The notes: generated by a model not told the origin, from the letters alone. 64,000 nt of DNA from DASXTC01 sp036505635 (GCA_036505635.1 DASXTC010000064.1:31822-95821); one strand, 5' to 3'; shown: positions 25,265 to 34,841, counted from the first letter of the stretch. A program made the numbers and translations.

Positions 25265-27943
25265 TCAGCTCGCCGGCCGGCCCTGCCTCTGCCTCAGCGT
25301 CTCGACCCAGCCGAGCACGACGTCGACGGCGCCGACTTTGAAATCGCCGTTCATAAAGCGGTCCATGAGGAAATGCCGGCCGTCCGGCATCACGTCGTAG
25401 GCTTCGAAGCCCTCCGATTCGAAGAGAACCTGTGGCCGGCCTACCGGCATCCCCCCGACGTTCGACATGCCGGCCGAGTAGACGCGGGAGCCCCATCGAT
25501 AGAACAGCTCATCCCCTTTCGGTGACCACCGCGGATCGAGCCCGCCCTCGCTCGACACCTGCCAGCGGCCTTCCCCGTTCAGACCCCGCACGTAGATCTC
25601 GGGCCGTCCCGATTCGGTCGAAGCGTAGGCGAGCCACCTTCCGTCGGGCGAGAAGGTGGGCAGCCATTCGTGGAACGGAGTCTGGAGGAAGAGGCGCGGC
25701 GTGCGGTCCCCCTGGGGGGACGCGAGCCAGATGTCACCCCCCTGGTTCGGATCGAGCATCGCGTAGGCGATCTGTTTTCCGTCGGGAGAGAACGACGCGC
25801 CATGCACCAGGCCCGCGGCCTCGAAGAGCACCTCCGCCTGGCCGGTGCCGTCGGCCGCCCGGGAGACGACCGCGCGGCCCTCTCCTCTCGTGTAGATGAT
25901 CTTCCTGCCGTCGCCGCTCCACGTGGGAAAGAGCTCATCGCCCGGTTCGAAGCTCAACCGGCTCAGGGCGCCGCGAGTCGTGTCATAGATCCAGACGTCG
26001 TCGTTCGCGGCCGAGATGACCATCGCGATCCGCTCTCCATCCGGCGAGGCGCGGAAGAAGGCGAGGCTGCCTGGAATGGAAGTGAGGTGCCGCGCGGATC
26101 CCTGACGGTCGACGATGCTGAAATCGGTCTGTCCGATCATCGCCGACCCTTCCATGAAGACCAGATCCCCTTCGTCCGACACCGACCACTCCGCGGCTCC
26201 GGTCGCCGGATACATCGCGACGTTCTGGAGGACGTTCTCCGTCGGTCCCGTCACGGTGAGGGCCGCCGGATCGAGCGGGGCGGCGTAGAGGCCTGACGAC
26301 CGCGAGAAGACGAGGTATCCTGGCGCGACGTAGCGGGCGAAGGTGCCCCCCTCGAGCACCGTCCTCCACGTGCCGTCCGCCAGAGAGAGGACCGCGATCC
26401 GCCCCTGATCGAAGCTGTCGATCCGTTCGGTCCGGATAGTGAACAGGATGTGTCTGCCGTCCGGCATGAGCTGCGGCCAGCGATGGCTGTTCTCACCGGC
26501 CCGCTTGTCCGGCTCGGTCACGACCACCGGAGCGCCGCCGGCCGCGGACACCTTGTGGATACCGAAGGGCGCCGCCGGGGTGAAGTAGATCGTCCCGTCG
26601 CCGGCCCAGGTCGCGCCGCGGGGGTCGTTGATCGTCTCGCAGATCACCTCCGGCGCTCCCCCGGCGAGCGACAGCTTCTTCATCTTTCTTCCGGAGAAGA
26701 AGCCCACCCACCGTCCGTCGGGCGAGAAGAACGGACCGGTGGCGTCCTCCGTTCCGGGCAGCTCCACCTCCCCCTTCCGATCCATCTGCCGGACGTACAG
26801 CCGGGTCGTCCCCGCGCGCGTCAGCGCGTAGACGACGGTCCGGCCATCGGGTGAGATCGCCAGATGGTTCTGCCAAAGGAGGCCGGTTCGATCCTCCGCC
26901 TGCACCGGGATCGAGAAACGCACGACACGGCTAGGCTCCTGCGGCTCCCGTCTCCATGCCTGCCAGCCGAGCAGGGCCGCCGTCAGGCCGAGGAGGAGGG
27001 TGAGCCCCCAGGAGATCCGCTCGCGAGTCTTGCGCCGCACGGCGATCGGCGCCGCGACGCCGGCCTGCGATCCCGCCTCGTTGATCCAGAGCAGCTCGCT
27101 CGAGACGTCCTGCGCCGACTGCCAGCGGTCGTCCGGATCCTTCTCCAGGCACCGGCGCACGACGTGGTCGAGCGCGGGCGGCGACATGCGTTGCATCGAT
27201 GAGATCGGCGGCGGCTGAGAGGAAACGATGGCCGCGATCAGGCTCGTTCTGGAATTGCCCTCGAATGCCCTGCGCCCCGTGGCCATCTCGTACAGCAGCG
27301 CCCCCAGAGCGAAGATGTCGGTCCTCGCGTCGGCTTCGAATCCTTCGAGTTGCTCGGGAGCCATGTACTGAAACGTCCCCAGAATCGTCCCCTGGGTCGT
27401 GATCGGCCCGGCCCTCGTCGCCATGGCCGTCAGGCCCTGGACCGGGGACGGCGCCTCGGTCGAGCTCTTCGCCAGACCGAAGTCGAGCAGCTTGGCGCCG
27501 GTCCTCGTGAGCATCACGTTGCCGGGCTTCAGATCGCGGTGGACGATCCCCAGACGGTGCGCGGCATCGAGCGCCGAGGCGATCTGCGCTCCCGTCCTGA
27601 CGACCTGCTCGGGCGTCATCGGCCCGCGGCTCAGCCGGTCGAACAGCGATTCGCCGTCGATCCTCTCCATGACGAGGTAGTGCAGGCCATCCTCGTGGCC
27701 GACGTCGTGCAGCGTGCAGATGTGGGGGTGGTTGAGCGACGAGATCGTCTTCGCCTCACGCTCGAAACGCGCCCGGAATTCCTCGGTGGCGGCGACGTCG
27801 GGAGGCAGGATCTTCACGGCGACCTCGCGGTCCAGCCTCGTGTCTTTCGCGAGCCACACTTCCCCCATCCCGCCCGCGCCGATCTTCTCGACGAGGCGGT
27901 AGTGCAGAAGCATCCGACCGGGAGCGATGTCCGGGGAGGTCAT
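25265..27943 (-). CDS. Transmembrane serine/threonine kinase with PD40 propeller
   Basis: 892 residues. The kinase domain (about 12-275) has GAGGMGEVW, Lys44 in VAVK, HRD Asp137, DFG Asp154 and FQYMAPEQLEG. One transmembrane helix near 308-330 (WGLTLLLGLTAALLGW) separates it from an extracytoplasmic six-bladed PD40/WD40-like propeller (about 340-890) with repeats ending in SPDGR or SPDGK. Such receptors are thought to sense a ligand with the propeller and phosphorylate cytoplasmic targets; no target is known. A -10 with extended TGA lies nine bases before the ATG. The gene converges with the TPR kinase (33 bases between stops) and is preceded by an S41 protease gene on the same strand. Confidence 0.93.
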   Translation of the reverse strand: MTSPDIAPGRMLLHYRLVEKIGAGGMGEVWLAKDTRLDREVAVKILPPDVAATEEFRARFEREAKTISSLNHPHICTLHDVGHEDGLHYLVMERIDGESLFDRLSRGPMTPEQVVRTGAQIASALDAAHRLGIVHRDLKPGNVMLTRTGAKLLDFGLAKSSTEAPSPVQGLTAMATRAGPITTQGTILGTFQYMAPEQLEGFEADARTDIFALGALLYEMATGRRAFEGNSRTSLIAAIVSSQPPPISSMQRMSPPALDHVVRRCLEKDPDDRWQSAQDVSSELLWINEAGSQAGVAAPIAVRRKTRERISWGLTLLLGLTAALLGWQAWRREPQEPSRVVRFSIPVQAEDRTGLLWQNHLAISPDGRTVVYALTRAGTTRLYVRQMDRKGEVELPGTEDATGPFFSPDGRWVGFFSGRKMKKLSLAGGAPEVICETINDPRGATWAGDGTIYFTPAAPFGIHKVSAAGGAPVVVTEPDKRAGENSHRWPQLMPDGRHILFTIRTERIDSFDQGRIAVLSLADGTWRTVLEGGTFARYVAPGYLVFSRSSGLYAAPLDPAALTVTGPTENVLQNVAMYPATGAAEWSVSDEGDLVFMEGSAMIGQTDFSIVDRQGSARHLTSIPGSLAFFRASPDGERIAMVISAANDDVWIYDTTRGALSRLSFEPGDELFPTWSGDGRKIIYTRGEGRAVVSRAADGTGQAEVLFEAAGLVHGASFSPDGKQIAYAMLDPNQGGDIWLASPQGDRTPRLFLQTPFHEWLPTFSPDGRWLAYASTESGRPEIYVRGLNGEGRWQVSSEGGLDPRWSPKGDELFYRWGSRVYSAGMSNVGGMPVGRPQVLFESEGFEAYDVMPDGRHFLMDRFMNGDFKVGAVDVVLGWVETLRQRQGRPAS

Positions 27944-27961
27944 GGCCGCGACAGGATATCA
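27944..27961 (-). promoter_or_regulatory. Extended -10 promoter for the kinase at 25265-27943
   Basis: On the minus strand TGA-TATCCT (27961-27953) forms an extended -10; its end is nine bases from the ATG at 27943. No clear -35 and no Shine-Dalgarno site are present, which is consistent with extended -10 recognition and leaderless translation. Confidence 0.5.
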
Positions 27962-28006
27962 GATGACAGCCGGATAGCGGCTCGGTGCGCCGTCTTCCCG
28001 CGGAGG

Positions 28007-29173
28007 TTACGGCAAGGACTGAATCAGGCCGGCCAGCCGCTGCGCCGCGCTCCCTTCCCTCAAGGAGAGGTGAACATCGGGAGCGATCCCTTCGACCTCG
28101 TTGACCCCGTCGGAGGTGAAGCGCGCGCAATTGGGCATGAGCACGGTCAACCCGATCCGATCGAGGCGCGCCGGTGCGCCGCCGTTCGCGTAGCCGCAGC
28201 CCGCCCCATACGTCCTCTCGCCGATGATGGTGGCCGCGCCACTCTCCCTCAGCCAGACGACGAAATCCTCGGAAGCCGAAGCCGTGCGCCCGTCCACCAG
28301 CACCGCGAGGGGACCCTCCCAGACCCCCTCGGCCTGGAACACCGACTCCCCCTCCCCCGCAATCCCGGGGCAGACGGCCTCACCGTCCCAGATGGGGGTT
28401 CGATCGCATTCGAACGAAAGGCCCCTCGCCTTCGGGCGGTGCAGGGTCCCGGTCGCGAAGAGGCTCACCGCTTCGGTCGCCCATCCGGTGCCGCCGCCGT
28501 TTCCCGTGATGTCCACGATCAGCACGCGGATCGCGCGCTCGCGCAGCTCCCGGATCGTGTCGCGCAGCTCCTCCTGAAGCCGCTCGCGGACGTGGTCGGG
28601 GCCGACCTCGTCGCACGCCTCGCGGTACCCGTCCTCGCCGAAATGGGCGATCCGGATCACGCCGGCCGCGCCGAAGGAGCCGGCTGGAAACCAGGGACCC
28701 CCCGCCCGCTCCCACCCCTCCGCCTGCTCGAACGGGAAGATGAAGCCGCGATCCCGCACGCTAAAGCTGCGATCGGAGCAGGTGGGCGCCTCGACCCGGC
28801 CCCCCGCGGTCTCTTCCTCCGCGCCGGGCATCGGTGAGGCAGGGCTCGAGTTCACGAGCCTAAGGTGCGGGTCCCGGAAGGCCGCGATGAACCGCTCGAG
28901 CGCCCGGCGCGCGCGCCACCGGCCGTGCGCCGAACGCAACGCCTCCTCCGTGGAGAGGCGGAGCCGCGGCAGATCGACCTTGCGGTGCTCGACCATCCAG
29001 TCCAGGTTGGCGTAGTGGCGGGCCATATGGCCCCGAAGCCCTGCGAACTCCACGAGCCAGACCGCCGGATCATACCGGGCCCAATCCACGATCCCCCAGA
29101 GGGCCGCGGCGCAGACGAGGGCCGCGGGGATCCCCCACCTTGAGATCGTAAGGATGCGCCTGGCTCGTGTCAT
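28007..29173 (-). CDS. S41 family peptidase, membrane-anchored
   Basis: 388 residues from the ATG at 29173. An N-terminal hydrophobic helix (WGIPAALVCAAALWGIV) is an uncleaved anchor or signal peptide. The S41 core follows: VLIVDITGNGGGTGWATEA for the typical 'D..NGGG' strand, and VLVDGRTASASEDFVVWL, where the TASASE motif (Ser299, Ser301) carries the expected nucleophile, then GERTYGAGCGYANGG. No PDZ domain precedes the core, so it is a minimal tail-specific protease-like enzyme. It is 63 bases upstream of the kinase gene on the same strand and divergent from another kinase gene, which suggests but does not prove a link to signalling. Confidence 0.85.
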   Translation of the reverse strand: MTRARRILTISRWGIPAALVCAAALWGIVDWARYDPAVWLVEFAGLRGHMARHYANLDWMVEHRKVDLPRLRLSTEEALRSAHGRWRARRALERFIAAFRDPHLRLVNSSPASPMPGAEEETAGGRVEAPTCSDRSFSVRDRGFIFPFEQAEGWERAGGPWFPAGSFGAAGVIRIAHFGEDGYREACDEVGPDHVRERLQEELRDTIRELRERAIRVLIVDITGNGGGTGWATEAVSLFATGTLHRPKARGLSFECDRTPIWDGEAVCPGIAGEGESVFQAEGVWEGPLAVLVDGRTASASEDFVVWLRESGAATIIGERTYGAGCGYANGGAPARLDRIGLTVLMPNCARFTSDGVNEVEGIAPDVHLSLREGSAAQRLAGLIQSLP

Positions 29174-29187
29174 CGGACGGCATGGTA
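29174..29187 (-). promoter_or_regulatory. -10 element for a leaderless S41 peptidase transcript
   Basis: TACCAT on the minus strand (29187-29182) ends eight bases before the ATG at 29173, with no Shine-Dalgarno sequence in between. It is identical in sequence to the -10 of the TPR kinase. No clear -35 is seen. Confidence 0.45.
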
Positions 29188-29338
29188 GCCGACGTGTGGG
29201 TTCGGCGCCCCTCCTCCTTCTCACACCCATTGGACGGCGCCGATATGCGAGAATCGCGCTTTCCGGAGGGGCCAACCGCGAGAGGGAGGCATCGAATGGA
29301 CTTCCGCCCGCCAACGTGACTATCATCGGCGTCATTCC

Positions 29339-32218
29339 ATGGCCAGGACCCTCCAGCCGACCAATCTGATCTCTCATTATCGTGTCGTCAGCCCTCTCGG
29401 GGCCGGCGGCATGGGCGAGGTCTATCTCGCCCATGACCAGAACCTCGAACGCAACGTCGCCCTGAAGATCCTCCCTCCCCAGCTCGTCCGCAACGAGGAA
29501 CGTGTCCGAAGATTCATCCTGGAGGCCAAGTCCGCCTCATCGTTGAGCCATCCCCACATCGTGACGATCTACGAGATCGGGCAGGACCGGGTGCGCACGT
29601 CGGACGTAGACGAGGCGCCCTCGGACGCGTCGGACCCCGTCCACTTCATCGCCATGGAGCTGATCAGCGGCGAGACGCTCAAGGACAAGATTCACCACGA
29701 GAAAACCGAACTGCGCACGCTTCTGGGCTACATGGCGCAGGTGGCCGACGGGCTGGCCAAGGCGCACGCGGCGGGGATCGTCCATCGCGATCTGAAGCCG
29801 AGCAACATCATGGTCACGAAGGACGGCTACGCCAAGGTCCTCGACTTCGGCCTCGCCAAGCTGACCGAGAAGCAGGCCGCCGGCCCTGATGCCACCAGCG
29901 CCCCGACCGAGATGGGAGATCTGACGGGCGGTGGGGCCGTCGTGGGGACCGCCGGCTACATGTCCCCCGAGCAGATCCGAGGCAAGGTGGTCGATCACCG
30001 CTCGGACATCTTCTCGTTCGGGTGCATCCTCTACGAGGCCGCCACGCGGCAACGCCCCTTTTCGGCCGATACCGATGTCGAGACGATGCACAAGATCCTC
30101 AACGAAAAACCGACCGCGGTGGAGGAGCTGAACCCCGCGGCGCCGGCCGAGGTCAGACGGCTTATTCGCCGGTGCCTGGCGAAGAACGCGGACCAGCGCT
30201 TCCAGTCGATCAAGGACATCGCCATCGAGCTGCGGGAGATCGTCGAGGAGTACGACACCCTGTCCGCCTCGACCGGTTCGGGCAGCTCCATCGCGCCGTC
30301 CGGGGTCGCGCCCCCGCCGCGCAGGACCGGGCTGATCGCCGCCATCGCGGCCGTGGCTCTCATCGGCGCCGGCGGGATCGCGGTGGGGCTCTATGGGTGG
30401 CTGGGGGGCCGGGCGGTCGCGCCCGCGCGTGAGGAGCCCTTCCAGACGATGCGGATGACGGTGCTCAAGAGCGGCCCAGGGCTGCGGCTCCCCGTGCTTT
30501 CACCGGATGGACGGTACCTGGGGTACGAGGTCCAGTCGAACGGCCAATGGAGCGTGTTCGTGCGGCAGGTGGCCACGGGTAGCGACGTGCAGGTCATCGC
30601 GCCACAGGGGACGGAGATCCGGGGGCTCAGCTTCTCCCCCGACGGAAACTATCTCTATTACCTGGGCCTGGACCCGGAGACCCCCTTGTACAAATCCCTC
30701 TTCGAGATCCCTTCCCTGGGCGGCGCCCCGCGCAAGTGCGCCTTCGACGTCGACACGGCCGTGACCTTTTCCCCGGACGGAAAGCGCGTCGCCTTCGTCC
30801 GCGGCGCCCCGCAACGCGGCGAGTATCTCCTCGTCCTCCTGGATCTGGGCTCCGGGACGGAGGAGATCCTGGCCACCGTGAAGGAGCCACGGCAGATCTT
30901 GCTGGCGCGCCCCGCATGGTCCCCCGCGGGTGGGAGGGTCGCGGCGCTGGTTCTCGATTTCGAGGGGGGCATCCGCACGCAGGTCACCGCGTTCGATATC
31001 ACGGGGAAAAGCCATGCAGTGGTCGCCAGCTCGAACGTGCCGCTCGTCGACGGTCTCTCCTGGCTTGGAGAGGACGGGCTCGCCATCTCGGGGCCGGAGG
31101 TCGGGGCCGGTCTGACGTCGCAGATCTGGCGCCTCCCCTCTTCGGGGGGGCGGGCCCGGCGAGTGACCAACGATTTGAACGAGTACGACGAGGTCACCGC
31201 GTCGGCCGACGGGAAGACCATCGCCGCCATGCGTACCTCGCGCTCGGAGGAGCTCTGGATGGCGCCCCCCGATGGCAAGGGGGAGCTCCGGCAGGTGACG
31301 TCCGGCGGCCGGGAAGAGCGGATCCAGGGTCTGGCGGTGGCCGATGACGGCTCGATCCTCTTTGCGGCTCCGAAGGAGCGGGTGCAGGCGCTGTGGTCCA
31401 TGGGGCCTGACGGCTCGGGGCGCCGGCAGATCACCCCCGACTCGCTCATGGTCGGCAACGATCAGTTCTACCTGCGCGGCAAGTCCATCCTCTTCACCGG
31501 TGCGGGAATCGATCTCGTCCCCAACATCTGGCGCGTGGATCTCGACGGCGGAAATCTCGCGCAGCTCACACACGGGGCTGGAGAGTTTCTCGCCGCGGTG
31601 TCCCAAGACGGCGGCCAGACCCTGTTCGTCAGAACGGACTCTCCCAAGGAGCTCTGGAGCCTTCCGACTGCGGGAGGGGACCCATCGAGGCTGGCGACCG
31701 ATTTCGAGGGACGGGTCGTCATAGTTTCTCCCGATGGCAGGCTCGTCTGCTACTCAACTTATACGCAGGTGGGCGACCGGATCAGGGGGACCGCTTCCTG
31801 CCTCCCGGCGGGGGGGGGCGAACCTGTCGCCAGGCTCACTCCGCCGTCGGGGGCCTTGAAGCCGCGATGGGCGCCGGACGGCAAGGGCGTGACCTTCATC
31901 AAAGAGGTGGATGGCGTCAGCACCATAATGAAGGGGCCCCTGGGCGGCGGAGACCCCGTCCTCCTGGTCCGATCTCCCAGTGGCACGATTCTCGACTATG
32001 ACTGGTCCCCGAGCGGAAACGATCTGCTCTTCACGGTGGCCACCGAGCAAACCAGCAACCTCTGGAGGTGGACAGTGGGCGCGGCCGCGCCCAAGAGGCA
32101 GACCGATTTCAGGACGGGCCAGGTATTCGATTTCGCGTGGACGAAGGACAGCCGCGCCTTCTACTTCACCCAGGGGAATCTGAGCCAAGAGATCGTCCTG
32201 ATCCGCGGCTTCGAGTAG
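29339..32218 (+). CDS. Transmembrane serine/threonine kinase with PD40 propeller
   Basis: 959 residues. Kinase motifs: GAGGMGEVY, Lys43 in VALK, HRD Asp151, DFG Asp169, AGYMSPEQIRG. Between strands 4 and 5 of the N-lobe, near the hinge, it carries an extra acidic insert of some 20 residues (RVRTSDVDEAPSDAS) that the other kinases here lack. A transmembrane helix lies near 329-357, followed by an extracytoplasmic propeller to the C-terminus with repeats such as LSPDGRYLGYE. A TATCAT at 29321-29326 preceded by TGGACT 18 bases upstream is a likely promoter, leaving a leader of about five bases. It diverges from the S41 protease gene and ends close to the RsbW-like gene. Confidence 0.93.
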   Translation: MARTLQPTNLISHYRVVSPLGAGGMGEVYLAHDQNLERNVALKILPPQLVRNEERVRRFILEAKSASSLSHPHIVTIYEIGQDRVRTSDVDEAPSDASDPVHFIAMELISGETLKDKIHHEKTELRTLLGYMAQVADGLAKAHAAGIVHRDLKPSNIMVTKDGYAKVLDFGLAKLTEKQAAGPDATSAPTEMGDLTGGGAVVGTAGYMSPEQIRGKVVDHRSDIFSFGCILYEAATRQRPFSADTDVETMHKILNEKPTAVEELNPAAPAEVRRLIRRCLAKNADQRFQSIKDIAIELREIVEEYDTLSASTGSGSSIAPSGVAPPPRRTGLIAAIAAVALIGAGGIAVGLYGWLGGRAVAPAREEPFQTMRMTVLKSGPGLRLPVLSPDGRYLGYEVQSNGQWSVFVRQVATGSDVQVIAPQGTEIRGLSFSPDGNYLYYLGLDPETPLYKSLFEIPSLGGAPRKCAFDVDTAVTFSPDGKRVAFVRGAPQRGEYLLVLLDLGSGTEEILATVKEPRQILLARPAWSPAGGRVAALVLDFEGGIRTQVTAFDITGKSHAVVASSNVPLVDGLSWLGEDGLAISGPEVGAGLTSQIWRLPSSGGRARRVTNDLNEYDEVTASADGKTIAAMRTSRSEELWMAPPDGKGELRQVTSGGREERIQGLAVADDGSILFAAPKERVQALWSMGPDGSGRRQITPDSLMVGNDQFYLRGKSILFTGAGIDLVPNIWRVDLDGGNLAQLTHGAGEFLAAVSQDGGQTLFVRTDSPKELWSLPTAGGDPSRLATDFEGRVVIVSPDGRLVCYSTYTQVGDRIRGTASCLPAGGGEPVARLTPPSGALKPRWAPDGKGVTFIKEVDGVSTIMKGPLGGGDPVLLVRSPSGTILDYDWSPSGNDLLFTVATEQTSNLWRWTVGAAAPKRQTDFRTGQVFDFAWTKDSRAFYFTQGNLSQEIVLIRGFE

Positions 32219-32239
32219 TCGGCCGGCCTGGCGGCCCCG

Positions 32240-32692
32240 TCAGGCCTTCATCATGTGAATCTCGGTGCCGCCGCGCTCGAAGCGCACCTCGTCCATGAGC
32301 CGGTTGATCAGGTAGATGCCCCGTCCGTGCGTGGAGTAGATCTGCTCGCCGGTGATGGGGCTCGGCAGCGAGTCGGGATCGAATCCCGGGCCTGGGTCGC
32401 GCACCACGATGAGCATACCGCGGGCCTCGTCGCACGACACGCTGAACTGGACCTGCTTGCTCGAGTCCCCGCCGCACCCGTGCAGCACGGCGTTGGCGAG
32501 CGCCTCGTGCAGGGCGGTCTCCACCTCGAACTCCTTGCCCGCCGCGCACCCCATCTGCGTCACGAGGGCCATCACCCCCTCCACCACCGGAGCGATCCGC
32601 TTCGGGTCGGCGGGCAGGGTCGTCTCGAGACGCAGGATCAGGCTCCTGCTCTCGAAATCGCATCGGGGGAGGGGCGGCTCGGCCTCCGGCAT
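32240..32692 (-). CDS. RsbW-like ATPase / anti-sigma factor type serine kinase
   Basis: 150 residues from the ATG at 32692; a GTG 36 bases further upstream would overlap the preceding gene. The protein is a single GHKL ATPase domain: N-box ALHEALANAVLHG, G1 box RDPGPGFDPDSLP and G2 box STHGRGIYLINRLMDEV. This is the RsbW/SpoIIAB class, which binds a sigma factor or a STAS antagonist and phosphorylates the latter. No STAS protein, PP2C phosphatase or sigma factor gene is adjacent, so partners must lie elsewhere. The gene follows the DUF2891 gene by 13 bases and may belong to its transcript. Confidence 0.85.
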   Translation of the reverse strand: MPEAEPPLPRCDFESRSLILRLETTLPADPKRIAPVVEGVMALVTQMGCAAGKEFEVETALHEALANAVLHGCGGDSSKQVQFSVSCDEARGMLIVVRDPGPGFDPDSLPSPITGEQIYSTHGRGIYLINRLMDEVRFERGGTEIHMMKA

Positions 32693-32705
32693 GACCAAAG
32701 CGTAC

Positions 32706-33833
32706 CTAATCCGGGGCCGCGGCGCCACTGGTCGCGGCCCCTTCCGGAGGGAGGCCCCGGCCCGTGACGAGGTAGGCGGCGAAGGTCCCGAGCCAGTGGC
32801 CCCCTTCGTAATGCTCCCCGGTGACGGCGGCCAGCCCGCGCTCGCGATGCGCCAGGGCCGCGGCCCGGATCGCCGGCAGCCGCGAATCGGAGGGAGGCAG
32901 GCCGGAGGCGATCCCCTCGAGCATCCACGCCCGACTGAGGTTCAGACCATCGAGGTGGGCGAGCTTGGGATCGCTTGGATCGGTCACAACGGCCGGGCTC
33001 AGCCACGACCGGGCGCCATCGGTGGGAATGCCGGGGAGGAACGCTCCGAGCCAGGCGGCGTAATCGGTCATCCCCAGGATCCTGCGGATCAGATCCGCCT
33101 CCGCCAGGCACGGGGAGAGGAAATCCTGCCCCGAGGGCTCGTAGGCCATCGGGCAGTCGCGATCGCCGAGGTAATAGAGCCGGATGCGGGAGACCACGAG
33201 GCTCTCCATCCGGCGATCCTCCGCGGTGCGGGCCCAGTCCAGGATCAATCCGAAGGCGAACGCGGTCTGATCGTGCTCCCCCACTCGGATCGGATGGGCG
33301 AGCTTGGGGAGCCACTCGCTCAACCGATCGGTGGCCGCGATCTCGAGCGGCCGGAGGATCGCGGACCAGCGCCGGGCTCTCTCGTCATTCCACTCCCGGA
33401 GCTCGGCGCAGAGCTGGAGCAGCCAGGCCAGCCCGTAGGGTCTCTCGAAGGAGGTCCGGCCGGCTCCCATCATGTACCGCGCTTCCGCGTCGATCTTGCG
33501 GGCGGTAAGACTGAGCGAGAGGGCCTCCAGGGCCGGCGACGCGAGGGGGGCCTGAGGGAACGTCCGGGCCAGGCGTGCGAGGAGCCAGTGGCCATGCACC
33601 GAGGAGTGCCAGTCGTAGCAGCCGAAGAAAGCTGGGGTCAGCTCCCGCGGCGGCCGGACGTCCGCGTCGCCGTTGAGGACATGGGCGATCTTGTTGGGAT
33701 ACTCGCGCCCGACGCACTCCAGGGCGAGCTTCGCGAAGCGGCCGGCCGCCGGAGCGTCCAGACCGCTGGCGGCGCGGGCCGGAGCGACGACCAGCGCCGC
33801 GATCAGCGCCGCCGCGGGGACGGCGGCCCTCAC
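32706..33833 (-). CDS. DUF2891 family exported protein
   Basis: 375 residues. A signal peptide (ending ARAA near residue 21) precedes the DUF2891 domain, recognised by REYPNKIAHVLNG, PRELTPAFFGCYDWHSSVHGHWLL, the 'GEHDQTAFAFGLILDWAR' region and EHYEGGHWLGTFAAYL. The family has an all-helical toroid-like pattern that recalls (alpha/alpha)6 enzymes acting on sugars, with conserved His, Asp and Glu, but no reaction is established. Its start is one base after the stop of the cysteine-synthase-like gene, so the two are co-transcribed; a shared pathway is not obvious. Confidence 0.82.
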   Translation of the reverse strand: MRAAVPAAALIAALVVAPARAASGLDAPAAGRFAKLALECVGREYPNKIAHVLNGDADVRPPRELTPAFFGCYDWHSSVHGHWLLARLARTFPQAPLASPALEALSLSLTARKIDAEARYMMGAGRTSFERPYGLAWLLQLCAELREWNDERARRWSAILRPLEIAATDRLSEWLPKLAHPIRVGEHDQTAFAFGLILDWARTAEDRRMESLVVSRIRLYYLGDRDCPMAYEPSGQDFLSPCLAEADLIRRILGMTDYAAWLGAFLPGIPTDGARSWLSPAVVTDPSDPKLAHLDGLNLSRAWMLEGIASGLPPSDSRLPAIRAAALAHRERGLAAVTGEHYEGGHWLGTFAAYLVTGRGLPPEGAATSGAAAPD

Positions 33834-33834
33834 A

Positions 33835-34827
33835 CTACCCGCCTCCGTCGAGGAAGCCCTGGCGGCGCATCCAGTCGTCGTTGTAGATGGTGCTCACGTA
33901 CCGGCTGCCAGAGTCGGGAAAGATGGTGACGATGCGCGCCGGCCGGTCGATCCGGCGGACCAGCTCGCGCAGGCCCCACAGGGCCGCTCCGCTGGAGCCG
34001 CCCGCCAGGATCGCCTCCGAGCGCGCGAGGTCCCGCGCCGCCAGGAACGCATCCCTGTCGGTGACCTGGAGCATGTCGTCGATGAGGTCGAACTCTGGGC
34101 AGCCGATGATCTCTTCATCGCCGAGCCCCTCCAGCAGGCAGGGGGCCGGGACCCCCTTGCGCCCCGTCTTGAAGTAGTCGTAGAAGACGGAGCCGACCGG
34201 GTCGACCGCGATCACCTTGACGGCCGGATCCTGCTCCTTGAGATAACGGGCGACGCCGCAGATCGTGCCTCCCGTGCCCATCCCGGCCACGACGTAGTCG
34301 ATCCGACCGTCCATCTGGCGCCAGATCTCCGGTCCGGTGGTGCGGTAGTGGGCCTCGCTGTTGGCGCGGTTGTTGTGCTGATCGGTGAAGAAGGCCCGAG
34401 GCGTCTCGGCCACAACTTGTTTGGCCTTCCTGTTGTAGCTCTCCGGGTGGTCCGGGGGCAGGGCGCCGTCCACGAGCACCAGCTCCACGCCCATGGCCCT
34501 GAGGCAGTCGAGCTTTTCACGGCTCGTCTGGCGGCGCACGACCATCTTGCAGCGCAGATCCTCCAGCACTCCCATCATGGCCAGCCCCAGGGCGGTGTTC
34601 CCCGAGGAGTTCTCGACCACGACGTCGCCGGGATGGAGCCCCCCCTCGCTCAACGCCTTCTCGATCATGAAGCGGGCGATCCGGTCCTTCACGCTCCCCA
34701 TCGGGTTCATGAACTCGATCTTGGCGAAGGCCTCGCAGAGGGAGCCTGGCATGGCCCGGCGCAGCCTCACCATCGGAGTCCAGCCCACCGCGTCGGAGAT
34801 GCGGTCGTAGACGCGCAGGTCGTTCAT
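33835..34827 (-). CDS. PLP-dependent cysteine synthase / cystathionine beta-synthase-like enzyme
   Basis: 330 residues, the usual length of the catalytic core without CBS domains. PLP lysine is Lys47 in NPMGSVKDRIA; the substrate loop is ENSSGNTALGLAM; the phosphate-binding loop is GMGTGGTICGVARYL; and SSGAALWGLRELV closes the site. This corresponds to fold-type II beta-replacement enzymes that make cysteine from O-acetylserine or cystathionine from serine and homocysteine. The loop ENSSGN resembles both groups (T-S-G-N in classical CysK), so the exact reaction is unsure. It has its own leaderless-type promoter and leads a short operon with the DUF2891 gene and probably the RsbW-like gene. 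Confidence 0.9.
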   Translation of the reverse strand: MNDLRVYDRISDAVGWTPMVRLRRAMPGSLCEAFAKIEFMNPMGSVKDRIARFMIEKALSEGGLHPGDVVVENSSGNTALGLAMMGVLEDLRCKMVVRRQTSREKLDCLRAMGVELVLVDGALPPDHPESYNRKAKQVVAETPRAFFTDQHNNRANSEAHYRTTGPEIWRQMDGRIDYVVAGMGTGGTICGVARYLKEQDPAVKVIAVDPVGSVFYDYFKTGRKGVPAPCLLEGLGDEEIIGCPEFDLIDDMLQVTDRDAFLAARDLARSEAILAGGSSGAALWGLRELVRRIDRPARIVTIFPDSGSRYVSTIYNDDWMRRQGFLDGGG

Positions 34828-34841
34828 GGCCGGGGAGTATA
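34828..34841 (-). promoter_or_regulatory. -10 element for a leaderless cysteine-synthase-like transcript
   Basis: TATACT on the minus strand (34841-34836) ends eight bases before the ATG at 34827. No Shine-Dalgarno site is present in the CG-rich gap, and no good -35 is seen. Confidence 0.5.
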
